Part shown: positions 27,085 through 36,866 of the stretch, piece by piece
Position numbering within the stretch: position 1 is the stretch's first letter
How the letters are laid out: each line of letters opens with the position of its first letter
NCBI RefSeq assembly: GCF_900452415.1
Contig: NZ_UGNX01000001.1
Location: 2,728,001-2,792,000 of the forward strand
Reading direction: 5' to 3'
From: Legionella cincinnatiensis
GTDB lineage: Bacteria > Pseudomonadota > Gammaproteobacteria > Legionellales > Legionellaceae
Length of the DNA stretch: 64,000 nucleotides
The notes under the pieces: generated by a model
Told to the model about the DNA's origin: nothing
What the model saw: the letters and a program-made list of their open reading frames with translations, nothing else
Databases searched by the model: none
Made by a program: the position numbers and the translations under genes

Positions 27085-28032
27085 CTATGCATTTAGCTTA
27101 ACTTCTAAAGTATCTAGCTCTAATACTTTATTTTGACTGAATAATTGTTGCATAACAACACAAAAAGCACCTTTGCTTTCTTTAGAAAAACCTGCAACAG
27201 AATTTAATTGATTTTTATCTTTCAATGTATTCATTAATTTTAAATGAAGCTTAGGATAGCGAATTTTAACCATACATAGATCATTATCTAAGGGTTTTAT
27301 GGAAATGAATTGTGACATTTTTACTTTATTACCCAAAGGATCAAGCCAACCAGCCACAGCGGCACTAGTCGCATCTTTTTCTTGCAGATTTGCTGAATAA
27401 AAACCGTTATCATCATTTAAATTGCAAAATGCTGTGCTTATTTTATGGGAATCCTTTTGATCATCGCTTAACACTAATTTACCGAACCACGCTTTATTCC
27501 CTGTAACAAATTGCTCTTTATCATCAATACGTAAATGTCCATTAAGTTGACTTGTTTGCACTGCTTGCAATTGAATTCCAGGACGTAAAGCTAAAATTTC
27601 ATTATCCTGATTTGCTTGCTTTAACATATCCACTTTGAAATTAAAGCCTTTTTTATCTGTTTCCTTCACTCCAAAAATCCAACTATCATTGATAGGATTG
27701 TAACGTATAAATGAATCACCTACATGCCAATCCAAGGATGTTGATTGCTCTATTTTTTCTTTACCTTCATAAAAAAATACAAGCTCATTTGTTTGGCCAT
27801 CAATTAAAGCAGCTTTAGCATAAAAGTCGACACCCTGTCGCTGCATTTCAAAAAAATAACCGTATTTATCGCCACTTTCATTCTTTACCATTCCGGAAAA
27901 AGTCCAACTTCCGGTCATTGGAACAATAGATTGTTGTTGTGGTTGCGGCATTTTTTCAGTTTCAGTCGCAAACAACCCAGTACTTGTGTGGAATACGATT
28001 AAAAATAGAAAACAGCGAATCCAAGCAAACAT
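27085..28032 (-). CDS. Periplasmic protein of unknown function, translationally coupled to lpxK
   Basis: A 315-residue protein. I choose ATG 28032, which lies 2 bp after the lpxK stop codon (TGATTATG) and gives a clean signal peptide (MFAWIRCFLFLIVFHTSTGLFA-TE); the longer frame overlaps lpxK by 46 bp. The mature protein is beta-rich, beginning with MTGSWTFSGMVKNESGDKYGYFFEMQRQ. This lipocalin-like opening ('W-x-F-x-G') and the repeated mention of short strands suggest a lipocalin/CrtC-type beta-sandwich, but this is a guess. Coupling to msbA-lpxK suggests an envelope role. Confidence 0.72.
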   Translation of the reverse strand: MFAWIRCFLFLIVFHTSTGLFATETEKMPQPQQQSIVPMTGSWTFSGMVKNESGDKYGYFFEMQRQGVDFYAKAALIDGQTNELVFFYEGKEKIEQSTSLDWHVGDSFIRYNPINDSWIFGVKETDKKGFNFKVDMLKQANQDNEILALRPGIQLQAVQTSQLNGHLRIDDKEQFVTGNKAWFGKLVLSDDQKDSHKISTAFCNLNDDNGFYSANLQEKDATSAAVAGWLDPLGNKVKMSQFISIKPLDNDLCMVKIRYPKLHLKLMNTLKDKNQLNSVAGFSKESKGAFCVVMQQLFSQNKVLELDTLEVKLNA

Positions 28033-28034
28033 AA

Positions 28035-29006
28035 TCAGCAATAACCTTTTAACTGTTGATGTAACCACAATGCGTTCCAAAATGCATCATCCAATACAGC
28101 ATCTACCGGTAAATAATGCATTCTGTCTGAACTAAATGATCGACATTTTACTGCATCTTTTTCCGTCATAATAATAAGTGATTCAATATAATTCAAATCT
28201 TCCGGCTTAAACTGATAATGATCAGGATAAGAACAGGTATTGAATTCTATCCCTAATTGCTGCAAAGTGGAATAAAAACGTTGAGGATTACCAATTGCAG
28301 CAATTGCCTCCCAAGTTCCATGTAGCGTTTCGGGAGCAATCTCTTCATCAGTATTTAATTTTTTAATTTTCCCAGGTTTTAGGATCATAGAATATGCATT
28401 TTCCATGCTTCCTTCATTCACCACAATAAAATCAACTTGCTTTAAGCGGGATGCCGGCTCTCTTAACGGCCCAGCAGGCAAGCAAAAACCGTTTCCTAAG
28501 CCGCGTGTTCCATCAATAACAGCAATTTCAATAGCCCTTCCCATACAATAATGCTGCAATCCATCATCACTAATAATGATTTCGCTTTGGTATTTTTTCA
28601 AGAGATAGCTTACTGCTTGCGTTCGTTTTGGTGCAATCACTACAGGGCATTTGGTTCTTTGCGCCAATAATAAAGGCTCATCCCCGACTTTTAAAGCAGA
28701 ATCATGGCATTGGACTTCATAAGGAAATTGTTTTATTGTCGCGCCATAACCACGACTCACAATACCCACCCTTAATCCTTTTTGTTGCATTTTTTGAGCT
28801 AACTCAATCACTAAAGGAGTCTTGCCTACCCCGCCAACAGTAATATTACCGACAATAATAAGAGGGACGGGACAAGTGATTTGGTAAAAACGCTGCAAAA
28901 AATAGCGTCTCAATGAAACCGCAATTTGATAACCCCAAGACAATGGGCGTAATAGCCATTGTAATGGATGTGCTCCGTACCATAACTTGTCTAAAAAAGA
29001 AAGCAT
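28035..29006 (-). CDS. lpxK: Tetraacyldisaccharide 4'-kinase (lipid A synthesis)
   Basis: A 323-residue LpxK, which phosphorylates the 4' position of the lipid A disaccharide at the inner membrane. It has the family P-loop [14 protein letters not shown], then [21 protein letters not shown], and [10 protein letters not shown]. The N-terminus is hydrophobic/amphipathic as expected for membrane association. The ATG at 29006 overlaps the msbA stop by one base (TGATG), so expression is coupled. Confidence 0.96.
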   Translation of the reverse strand: MLSFLDKLWYGAHPLQWLLRPLSWGYQIAVSLRRYFLQRFYQITCPVPLIIVGNITVGGVGKTPLVIELAQKMQQKGLRVGIVSRGYGATIKQFPYEVQCHDSALKVGDEPLLLAQRTKCPVVIAPKRTQAVSYLLKKYQSEIIISDDGLQHYCMGRAIEIAVIDGTRGLGNGFCLPAGPLREPASRLKQVDFIVVNEGSMENAYSMILKPGKIKKLNTDEEIAPETLHGTWEAIAAIGNPQRFYSTLQQLGIEFNTCSYPDHYQFKPEDLNYIESLIIMTEKDAVKCRSFSSDRMHYLPVDAVLDDAFWNALWLHQQLKGYC

Positions 29007-30772
29007 CAAGCTATAACTTCCTCTTGAATAATACCTATGCGTTGCATTCCCTGAAGCTGAGCATAATGCCCTTGCCTATCAAGTAATTCCTGATGCGTGC
29101 CTTGCTCCACAATACGCCCATATTGCATCACAATGATTTTATCTGCATGCTTTATTGTTGATAAACGATGAGCAATAACAATGGTAGTTCGATTTTTCAT
29201 AACCTCTTCCAAAGCAATTTGTATGTATCGTTCAGACTCACTATCCAAAGCTGATGTTGCTTCATCGAGAATTAAAATGGGCGCATTTTTCAAAATGGCG
29301 CGTGCAATCGCGATTCGTTGTCGCTGACCACCAGAAAGCAATACACCGTTCTCACCAACGCGAGTCTCATAACCTTCGGGCAATCGACTAATGAACTCAT
29401 CGGCAAAAGCAAGTTTAGCCGCGTGCATAATTTGGTCGCGGCTTATATCTGAACGACCATAAGCGATATTATTGGCTAAGGTATCATTAAACAAAGTCAC
29501 ATTTTGACTCACTAAAGCCATTTGCTCTCGTAAGCTCGACAAACTAATTTGATTGATAGGAATGTTATCTAAAGTAATGACACCTTCATTACTTTCATAA
29601 AAACGAGGAATTAAACTGGCTATAGTTGTCTTACCACTCCCAGAATGGCCCACTAAAGCCACTGTTTTTCCTGCTTCCACGGTAAAGCTCACATCATGCA
29701 ATACATTCTCACCTTGTCTGTAAGCATAAGATACTTGCTGAAACACCAACTCACCACGCACTCGCTGTGGCAAAATAATGCCTTGTTCTTGCTCAATAGA
29801 CACATCAAGCATATTGAAAACACTTTCGGCACCCGCCAAACCTTTTTGGATCACCGCATTGAGTGTTGTTAATGTTTTCATGGGTTTTATTAATTGTATC
29901 ATCGCAGCAATAATTGCCAAAAAAGAACCTGCTGAAACAACAACCACAGTAGATAATTGAATTGCTGCTGCAATAATTGCAGCAATCCCTATAGCAATGA
30001 CAATTTGTACTCCTGAGACATTAAGTGCCTTACTTGCAGCCACCTTCATATCATTTTGGCGTGAATGTTCTATCGCCCTACTAAATTTTTCTGATTCATA
30101 AGCAATACCACCAAAAATACGCACCACTTTGTAGCCTTCAATAGCTTCACTAGCAATCTCGGTAACTTCGCCCATTGTTTTTTGTACTTTATGGCTGATT
30201 CGTCTTACTCGTTTGTTTGTGACATTCACAATAAAGCCCACAAACGGAATAGTTAAGAGAAACATGAGTGATAATTGCCAGCAAATCACAAACATTACTG
30301 TAAGAAATCCCACAATTAAACAAATATTTTGGACAATATCTGTTAGAGCATCTGCACTTACTTGAGCAACTTGCTCTACATCATAAAGAATTTTGGAGAG
30401 CATTTGTCCTGAAGTTGCTTGATCATAAAAATCAGCAGGTAAGCGAAGAATATGATTAAACACTTTTTCTCTTAATACCTTAACCACAGATCGAGCAACC
30501 CAGGTCATACAATAACTACCCAAAGAGCTAACTAGTCCTCTTAAAGTAATTCCTATCAAAACGATATAAGGGATTTTCTTAATAAAATCCATATCGACAT
30601 TAATAAAACTCTTGTCAAAAAAGGGACGCATCATGTAAGTAAACCCAGCATCAATCAGGGAGTATAACATATTAGCGAAAACACCTAATGCCAGTATTGG
30701 CCAAAACGGTTTTATATAAGTGAGCAAACGTTTGTAGAGGATACTGGTTTTAACTGTGAGTTTCTTTTTCAT
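29006..30772 (-). CDS. msbA: Lipid A export ABC transporter, permease/ATP-binding protein MsbA
   Basis: A 588-residue half-transporter: six membrane helices in the first 320 residues, then an ATPase with Walker [12 protein letters not shown]-loop [10 protein letters not shown]-type [10 protein letters not shown], signature [14 protein letters not shown], Walker [13 protein letters not shown] and the switch histidine in IAHRLST. It flips lipid A-core across the inner membrane. It heads the msbA-lpxK run, the usual gamma-proteobacterial order. Confidence 0.96.
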   Translation of the reverse strand: MKKKLTVKTSILYKRLLTYIKPFWPILALGVFANMLYSLIDAGFTYMMRPFFDKSFINVDMDFIKKIPYIVLIGITLRGLVSSLGSYCMTWVARSVVKVLREKVFNHILRLPADFYDQATSGQMLSKILYDVEQVAQVSADALTDIVQNICLIVGFLTVMFVICWQLSLMFLLTIPFVGFIVNVTNKRVRRISHKVQKTMGEVTEIASEAIEGYKVVRIFGGIAYESEKFSRAIEHSRQNDMKVAASKALNVSGVQIVIAIGIAAIIAAAIQLSTVVVVSAGSFLAIIAAMIQLIKPMKTLTTLNAVIQKGLAGAESVFNMLDVSIEQEQGIILPQRVRGELVFQQVSYAYRQGENVLHDVSFTVEAGKTVALVGHSGSGKTTIASLIPRFYESNEGVITLDNIPINQISLSSLREQMALVSQNVTLFNDTLANNIAYGRSDISRDQIMHAAKLAFADEFISRLPEGYETRVGENGVLLSGGQRQRIAIARAILKNAPILILDEATSALDSESERYIQIALEEVMKNRTTIVIAHRLSTIKHADKIIVMQYGRIVEQGTHQELLDRQGHYAQLQGMQRIGIIQEEVIA

Positions 30773-30840
30773 GAATTAAGTGGTCAACCGGCCAAATGCA
30801 TTATTGTAACTGTTATTACATCGAAGTGCTAACGTTAGGT

Positions 30841-31623
30841 TTATTCTAAGGTCATCTTAATGCGTGTGTAAGCGCAACAAAAGCCGATTTTTTGCACATT
30901 CATATCCGAAATACTTCCTGGTTCAGTAGTGACTGTGGCCCAAGATAAATGATGTTGTTTGGCAAAGTTTAAACGAGCAAGCAATAATCTTTTTTGCACC
31001 CCTCTACCTCGATATTCAGGTAACGTACTCGTCACTCCTAAATCACAAAAATCATCATGCATGGCAATTGTAGCTCCTGCTATAATTTCCTCATTATCAT
31101 AAGCCGCAAAAATGCTGACTCCTTTAGATTGAGCATAATGAATAAATTGATCTTTAGCTTCAGGAGCCGCAAAACCTAGTGCTACTCGGCTGGCCCATTC
31201 CTGGATTTCATCGGGCTTTATCTCTCTTATCACCAATGAATTTTTATTAAAATCAATGGGTTGATATGTTTTTAAATTAAAGACGGACACATTATTTAAT
31301 TCATTGATACAATAGCCACGGTGACTTAAAAAAATAGCAAGCTCATTTCCTACAAAAGGACATAACTCAATATCTACCCGTGGATGATTTAGGCTTCTAT
31401 AAAAATGCTCAATGCATTCAATTTCAGTTTTAAATTGTTTTACTTGAGTATTAAAGCCCCATCCAACTACTTGTGATAAATAAGAATCAAAGCCAGAAAA
31501 ACAAGCAGCACCTCCATTAATTGCCAATACTTTTCCTTCTGGATACTGCTTAGTGACCTCAATGTGAGTTTGCTTGATGCAAGACTCCATTTGTGCGGCC
31601 AGATTTTTAGTAATACATTTCAT
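30841..31623 (-). CDS. GNAT-family N-acetyltransferase
   Basis: A 260-residue protein whose C-terminal half is a GNAT domain: IFAAYDNEEIIAGATIAMH, then DLGVTSTLPEYRGRGVQKRLL, which holds the acetyl-CoA pyrophosphate loop (R-G-R-G-V-Q), then a final FCCAYTRIKMTL strand. The first 120 residues form a second, degenerate half. It lies 50 bp downstream of pyrD on the same strand. Acceptor unknown. Confidence 0.85.
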   Translation of the reverse strand: MKCITKNLAAQMESCIKQTHIEVTKQYPEGKVLAINGGAACFSGFDSYLSQVVGWGFNTQVKQFKTEIECIEHFYRSLNHPRVDIELCPFVGNELAIFLSHRGYCINELNNVSVFNLKTYQPIDFNKNSLVIREIKPDEIQEWASRVALGFAAPEAKDQFIHYAQSKGVSIFAAYDNEEIIAGATIAMHDDFCDLGVTSTLPEYRGRGVQKRLLLARLNFAKQHHLSWATVTTEPGSISDMNVQKIGFCCAYTRIKMTLE

Positions 31624-31673
31624 TAATCACGCCCCCTGTAACCTTAGTGAAAACAGGAAATTGTCCATCCTTT

Positions 31674-32669
31674 TTAAGATAATCCGTGTGCTAATTCATA
31701 GACTAATTTTGGTCCCTGATAAATCAAACCGCTATATATTTGTATTAATGAAGCCCCGGCGTTCAATTTTGATCGAGCACTATCACAACTATCAATACCC
31801 CCTACCCCAATCAAAGTCACCTCATTACCGACATATTGTTTCAGCAAACGCAAACACTGAGTTGATAATTCCCAAAGAGGTTTACCACTTAATCCTCCTG
31901 ACTCTTCTGCGAGAGGTAAATGCTCTACTCCTTTACGTGAACAGGTTGTATTTGTCGCAATAATTCCTTCGATACCTAAATTCAAAATGACTTCTGTCAT
32001 TTGTTTCAGTGTTTCTACCTGCTCGTCTGGTGAGATTTTAACAACTAAAGGAACACGACGTTGAAACTTATCAGATAATTTAATCTGCTCAGCCTGAATT
32101 TTTGACAATAAATGGGCAAAATACTCTTTTTGTTGTAATTGGCGTAAATCTGGAGTGTTGGGCGAAGAAATGTTAATCGTTACATAGGAAGCATGTTCAT
32201 AAACTTTCTTAAGGCAATAAATGTAATCATCTGCAGCACGCTCCAGTGATGTATCTTTATTCTTGCCAATATTAATACCTAATACTCCTTTATACCGTGC
32301 CTTTTTTACATGAGTCACTAAAGCATCAACACCTTGATTGTTAAAACCCATACGATTAATAATGGATTGAGTTTCTGGTAAACGAAATAAACGAGGTTTA
32401 GGATTACCTATTTGTGGTTTTGGCGTGACCGTTCCTAGTTCAATAAATGCAAAACCAAGCTTAGCCAATGCATCTAAATGCTCGCCATTCTTATCCAATC
32501 CTGCAGCTAAACCAACAATATGAGGAAACTGAATTCCTAAAGCGTGCACAGGTTGGGGCTTTGCTTGCTTAAAACAAAATCTAGGTAGGTAGTGTAAAGC
32601 AGACAAACTTAAAGTATGGGCTTTTTCGGCATCCATACTAAAAAGTAAAGGACGTAAAATTGAATACAT
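31674..32669 (-). CDS. pyrD: Dihydroorotate dehydrogenase (quinone), class 2
   Basis: A 331-residue, membrane-associated class 2 DHODH of pyrimidine synthesis. Visible: N-terminal amphipathic helix ([18 protein letters not shown]), [48 protein letters not shown] with the catalytic serine, VKISPD, IATNTT and IGVGGI. Electrons go to the quinone pool. Confidence 0.97.
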   Translation of the reverse strand: MYSILRPLLFSMDAEKAHTLSLSALHYLPRFCFKQAKPQPVHALGIQFPHIVGLAAGLDKNGEHLDALAKLGFAFIELGTVTPKPQIGNPKPRLFRLPETQSIINRMGFNNQGVDALVTHVKKARYKGVLGINIGKNKDTSLERAADDYIYCLKKVYEHASYVTINISSPNTPDLRQLQQKEYFAHLLSKIQAEQIKLSDKFQRRVPLVVKISPDEQVETLKQMTEVILNLGIEGIIATNTTCSRKGVEHLPLAEESGGLSGKPLWELSTQCLRLLKQYVGNEVTLIGVGGIDSCDSARSKLNAGASLIQIYSGLIYQGPKLVYELAHGLS

Positions 32670-32682
32670 AGAGAATCCTGTA

Positions 32683-32760
32683 GCCTAGATGAGGCGACGC
32701 GTAATCCGGAAATTCGGTGTGAGCAAAACCCTGAGTTACGCTTCGCTTCGCCCAGGCTCA
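32683..32760. repeat. Dispersed intergenic hairpin repeat
   Basis: TAGCCTAGATGAGGCGACGC ... GCTTCGCTTCGCCCAGGCT forms an imperfect, interrupted inverted repeat with the same modules as the repeats at 9208 and 53985. It lies upstream of pyrD. Confidence 0.5.
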
Positions 32761-32911
32761 TTAATTAATGAGAGTTCTATATAAAAATAACCGTTATTAT
32801 TTAATATAAAACTGATTTTATTAAAATCGATCCCATATAAATGCTATGCATTTTATGGGATAACGTTCATTTAGCGACGTAAAAGTGCCTTTTACGCCGA
32901 ATTCCCGTTAA

Positions 32912-33595
32912 TTAAATATCACATTTCTGAGCCCAAACTCGAAGCATTGCATTTTCTGATTTGTGCAAATGGTAATCCACTTCTCTAATTTCTACACCAT
33001 AACCACTTTTTTGCAGCTGCAGTAATACTGGACCTAAAAGCTCAGAGCTCTTTCCTTCCATATCATTCAAAGGAAAAATTCTAACTTCTTTAGCGACTCT
33101 TGCTAATTCACGAATTACATTTAAATGAAAATCAACGGTTTGATCTTCTAAATCTGCAAATAAATAATGAGCACTTAATGCAAAGTCAAAAGAAAAATCA
33201 GAATAAGGTAAATGATAATCAGCAGCTCCCCAATAGCGCCCTTCAGCCTTACCTTTTTCATAATCGGCAAAGAATGATTTCATTCCTTTTTGTCGATATT
33301 CAAGCAACTGCTCTAAACTACCATTACGGCTAAAATCAAATTGCTCTTGCTCTTTACGCACTTCCTCCGCCATTTGAGCAAAAATCATCACTGCTTTGGA
33401 AGATAAAGTGTCTTTATCCAAAACAAACAAGGGATCACAGCTTACCGCTTGATGTGCCTCCTGAAATTGTTGTGCGTTTACGGCGCTTGGACCACACCCA
33501 TATTCTAAAATTCGGGAATTCATATCCTCTTGAGACAAATCAAACATCTCGCGATACTCATCAACACTATGCCCCCAGAGTACTAACTTGCGCAT
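32912..33595 (-). CDS. Class I SAM-dependent methyltransferase
   Basis: A 227-residue protein with motif I ILEYGCGPSA and a following acidic CDPLF strand for the cofactor; further on, YHLPYSDFSFDFALSAHYLF (motif IV-like) and a C-terminal strand pair. Start ATG is preceded by GGAGAG. It is divergent from the leucine-degradation operon. Substrate unknown. Confidence 0.82.
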   Translation of the reverse strand: MRKLVLWGHSVDEYREMFDLSQEDMNSRILEYGCGPSAVNAQQFQEAHQAVSCDPLFVLDKDTLSSKAVMIFAQMAEEVRKEQEQFDFSRNGSLEQLLEYRQKGMKSFFADYEKGKAEGRYWGAADYHLPYSDFSFDFALSAHYLFADLEDQTVDFHLNVIRELARVAKEVRIFPLNDMEGKSSELLGPVLLQLQKSGYGVEIREVDYHLHKSENAMLRVWAQKCDI

Positions 33596-33976
33596 GAACG
33601 ACTCTCCTAAATAGATAAACCTGAACTCTTAAAGCTAAACGCTACATATTGCTACTAACCGAGCAATAGTCATTCTTTCATAGACGAGGTCTCACTTCGA
33701 TACGACGCTAGAACATCTAAAATAATGGATACCAACCGGCGCGCGAATGACAACCTCTCCACAACTTATATTGAAAGGAATACGTAGTTTTCTTTCGGCT
33801 TAAGATTAGGCGATTTTTTAAACCAGGTAAAGGAGATTCTCCAAATTATATTAAGAGTCCATACTATTACGCTAAATAATGAAATCTTTTCCTTGGTATA
33901 GAAATTTTATTTGCAACTTCAATTCGATTGGGTATAGTCTAACAAATTTGTTAAAAATCACGGGAAGTCATCTATC
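33596..33976. other. Divergent intergenic region upstream of the leucine-degradation operon
   Basis: 381 bp between the methyltransferase gene and the isovaleryl-CoA dehydrogenase gene. It holds the predicted operon promoter and palindrome at 33911-33953. The remainder shows no RNA gene or repeat that I recognise. Confidence 0.55.
33911..33953 (+). promoter_or_regulatory. Predicted sigma-70 promoter with an overlapping 14-bp palindrome (operator candidate)
   Basis: TTGCAA (33911-33916) and TATAGT (33933-33938) are spaced by 16 bp. Directly after the -10 box lies the perfect palindrome TAACAAATTTGTTA (33940-33953), which would cover the transcription start. The ATG of the first operon gene is 23 bp further on. 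A repressor bound here would block initiation. The regulator is unknown and not encoded next door. Confidence 0.55.
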
Positions 33977-35137
33977 ATGTATACAGGACCGAACTATCAA
34001 CTTGGTGACACTTATAATATGTTACGCGAGAGCGTCTATCAATTTGCTCGTGCTGAAATTGCACCACTTGCTGCTCAAATTGATGAAACAAACACCTTTC
34101 CTCATCACTTATGGAAAAAATTAGGTGACATGGGTTTGTTAGGAATTACAGTTAGCGAAGAATATGGTGGCGCCAATATGGGGTATCTCGCCCATGTAAT
34201 TGCCATGGAAGAAATTTCTCGTGCCTCTGCTTCTGTGGGCTTAAGTTATGGTGCTCATTCGAATTTATGCGTCAATCAAATTTATTTAAATGGAAATCAC
34301 TCTCAAAAACAAAAATATTTGCCTAAACTTATAAGTGGGGAATACATTGGTGCTTTGGCTATGAGTGAATCCAATTCAGGATCAGATGTAGTCAGCATGC
34401 AATTACATGCTCATCCAGTAGGCAACAAATACATTCTCAACGGCACAAAAATGTGGATCACGAATGGGCCTGACGCAGATGTCTTAGTAGTTTATGCCAA
34501 AACAGACAAACACGCAGCAAGTAAAGGAATCACCGCCTTTTTGATCGAAAAAGGAATGTCTGGCTTTAAAACAGCTCAAAAACTAGACAAACTGGGAATG
34601 CGAGGTTCAAATACGTGTGAGCTTGTTTTTGACCAGTGTGAAGTGCCCGAAGAACATGTTTTAGGTGAAGTAAATCAAGGTGTTAAAGTATTAATGAGTG
34701 GTCTCGATTATGAACGCACCATTCTTGCAGCAGGACCAGTAGGTATCATGCAAGCATGTATGGATGTTGTTTTGCCTTATGTTCATGAGCGCAAACAGTT
34801 TGAACAGCCTATAGGCGAGTTTCAATTCATCCAAGGTAAATTAGCCGATATGTATACTGACTTAAATGCATCAAGAGCTTATTTATATGCTATTGCTAAA
34901 GCATGTGATCAAGCTATGGTGAGTCGTAAAGATGCCGCAAGTGTCATTTTATATACCGCAGAAAGAGCAACACAAATGGCATTGCAAGCGATTCAAATTC
35001 TTGGTGGAAATGGATACATTAATGAATATCCCACAGGTCGTTTGCTGCGTGATGCAAAATTATACGAAATAGGAGCTGGTACTTCCGAAATTAGAAGAAT
35101 GCTTATTGGACGAGAACTTTTTAAAGAAACAGTATAA
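33977..35137 (+). CDS. liuA: Isovaleryl-CoA dehydrogenase
   Basis: A 386-residue acyl-CoA dehydrogenase. FAD and substrate motifs: [90 protein letters not shown]. The catalytic glutamate is at the isovaleryl-CoA-specific internal site (about E246 in [13 protein letters not shown]), not at the C-terminal site used by short- and medium-chain enzymes. It makes 3-methylcrotonyl-CoA. First gene of the operon. Confidence 0.95.
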   Translation: MYTGPNYQLGDTYNMLRESVYQFARAEIAPLAAQIDETNTFPHHLWKKLGDMGLLGITVSEEYGGANMGYLAHVIAMEEISRASASVGLSYGAHSNLCVNQIYLNGNHSQKQKYLPKLISGEYIGALAMSESNSGSDVVSMQLHAHPVGNKYILNGTKMWITNGPDADVLVVYAKTDKHAASKGITAFLIEKGMSGFKTAQKLDKLGMRGSNTCELVFDQCEVPEEHVLGEVNQGVKVLMSGLDYERTILAAGPVGIMQACMDVVLPYVHERKQFEQPIGEFQFIQGKLADMYTDLNASRAYLYAIAKACDQAMVSRKDAASVILYTAERATQMALQAIQILGGNGYINEYPTGRLLRDAKLYEIGAGTSEIRRMLIGRELFKETV

Positions 35138-35149
35138 GGAAGAGTGAAA

Positions 35150-36334
35150 ATGGAACAGAATGACATAGTAATCGTTGCAGCAAAAAGAACTCCTATGGGC
35201 GCAATGCTAGGAAATCTATCAACACTTTCAGCTCCAGAATTAGGCGCAATCGCACATCAAGCAGCCTTATCTCAAGCTGGAATTAGCCCTGCAGACATAG
35301 ATGAAGTAATTAGTGGCTGTGTGTTACAAGCAGGAATTGGTCAAGCCCCAGCCCGACAAGCAGCAATTAAGGCAGGAATACCTAATACTGCAGGAGCCAC
35401 TACGGTCAATAAAATGTGTGGTTCTGGAATGAAAGCCATTATGTTGGCTCATGATTTAATTCGCGCAGGAACGGCACATATTATTCTTGCTAGTGGTATG
35501 GAAAGTATGAGTAATGCCCCCTATCTTCTGAGTAAAGCACGTTCCGGATACCGCCTTGGACATGGTGAGTTAAAAGATCATATGTTCCTCGATGGATTGG
35601 AAGATGCCTACGATAGAGGCAAATTAATGGGTGTTTTCGCAGAAGCTACAGCCAGCCATTTTCATTTCAGTAGAGAGCAACAGGATGAATTCGCTACTCG
35701 TTCCATGAACCGAGCACTTAAAGCTATAGAAAATGGAGCATTCAAAGATGAAATTGCTCCCGTAACGATAAATTCACGTAAAGGGGATGTTACTGTAAAC
35801 GTTGATGAAGGCCCTGATGCAACCAAACTTGCTAAAATCGCTCAGTTAAAACCTGCTTTTAAAGCAGATGGAACTGTTACCGCTGCTAATTCAAGCTCCA
35901 TCTCTGATGGTGCAGCAAGTGTGATCCTAATGAGTGCTGGAGAAGCAGAAAAACGAGGTATAAGACCTATAGCCCGCATTGTTGCTCATGCAAGCAACGC
36001 ACAAGCACCAGAATGGTTTACCACTGCGCCTGTTGATGCTATTCGCAAAGTCATGAATAAAGCTTCATGGAAACAAAATGACGTAGATCTTTATGAAATC
36101 AATGAAGCATTTGCCGTAGTCACTATGGCTGCTATAAAAGAGCTTGAATTAAATCCAGAACACGTTAACATTCATGGCGGCGCTTGTGCCTTAGGCCATC
36201 CTATTGGTGCTTCAGGTGCACGTATTTTAGTAACCTTAATACATGCCTTAAAACATCAAGGGAAAAAACGCGGCGTTGCTGCATTATGTATTGGCGGTGG
36301 CGAAGCGACTGCTATGGCTATTGAATTAATTTAA
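35150..36334 (+). CDS. atoB: Acetyl-CoA C-acetyltransferase (thiolase)
   Basis: A 394-residue thiolase with all catalytic residues: about C90 in NKMCGSGMKA, the histidine in GGACALGHPIGASGARI, and the second cysteine in ALCIGGGEATAMAIE. I choose ATG 35150, after AAGGAAGAGTGAAA; a GTG two codons earlier is possible. In this operon it would split the acetoacetyl-CoA made at the end of leucine breakdown into two acetyl-CoA. Confidence 0.94.
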   Translation: MEQNDIVIVAAKRTPMGAMLGNLSTLSAPELGAIAHQAALSQAGISPADIDEVISGCVLQAGIGQAPARQAAIKAGIPNTAGATTVNKMCGSGMKAIMLAHDLIRAGTAHIILASGMESMSNAPYLLSKARSGYRLGHGELKDHMFLDGLEDAYDRGKLMGVFAEATASHFHFSREQQDEFATRSMNRALKAIENGAFKDEIAPVTINSRKGDVTVNVDEGPDATKLAKIAQLKPAFKADGTVTAANSSSISDGAASVILMSAGEAEKRGIRPIARIVAHASNAQAPEWFTTAPVDAIRKVMNKASWKQNDVDLYEINEAFAVVTMAAIKELELNPEHVNIHGGACALGHPIGASGARILVTLIHALKHQGKKRGVAALCIGGGEATAMAIELI

Positions 36335-36541
36335 AATAAACAGTTTCTTTCTCTTAAGAAGAGGCTCAGGGTTGCTATCACTAGCTCAACATTTCTGCCG
36401 AGTTAGCAAGCCTTCTCGAGAATAACAAGGTTTTAAATCTTGCCTCTCAGGAAGGTAATGAGATATTTCTTTGATAGGTGACGATCACTTTGACTCTTCT
36501 TATGGCATGTGGAGAAAAGCTGTACCATAAAAAGGACATTC

Positions 36542-36856
36542 ATGCTACGACACAGTCTTATTTATTTATTACTGAGTATTTTAGTAGTAATATTCGCAAA
36601 ATATGCTCATCTAGTCATTGTTTATATCGATCTATTTTTTACCTATATCAATTTAAAACTCACACCCATTTTCAGCCAAACTGGCTGGGGACTTGTGGTT
36701 CGTAAAATACTTGTTCTTGTCCTATTACCAGTAGCGATTACTTCTGTTCCAGCTCTTGCATATAGAATTTTTAAAGGCGGGGATATGCCCCACTTTATTG
36801 CAATTACCTGGATTATTTGGATCATCATTGTCTTAAGTGACATTTTGGTTCGATAA
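36542..36856 (+). CDS. Small inner-membrane protein inside the leucine-degradation operon
   Basis: A 104-residue protein with about three membrane helices (HSLIYLLLSILVVIFAKYA, ILVLVLLPVAITSVPALAY, FIAITWIIWIIIVLSDIL). I choose ATG 36542, preceded by AAAAGGACATTC; longer starts add non-hydrophobic residues. It lies between the thiolase and the methylcrotonyl-CoA carboxylase beta genes, 10 bp before the latter. The family is not recognised. Its position suggests a role linked to the pathway or simple hitch-hiking. Confidence 0.68.
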   Translation: MLRHSLIYLLLSILVVIFAKYAHLVIVYIDLFFTYINLKLTPIFSQTGWGLVVRKILVLVLLPVAITSVPALAYRIFKGGDMPHFIAITWIIWIIIVLSDILVR

Positions 36857-36866
36857 GGATTAAGGG

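Noticed and set aside
31574-31963. 129-codon frame on the plus strand
   Set aside because: It is antisense to the GNAT gene and pyrD, both of which are well supported.
36478-36705. 75-codon frame overlapping the small membrane protein
   Set aside because: The overlapping frame at 36542 has the ribosome-binding site and coherent membrane helices.
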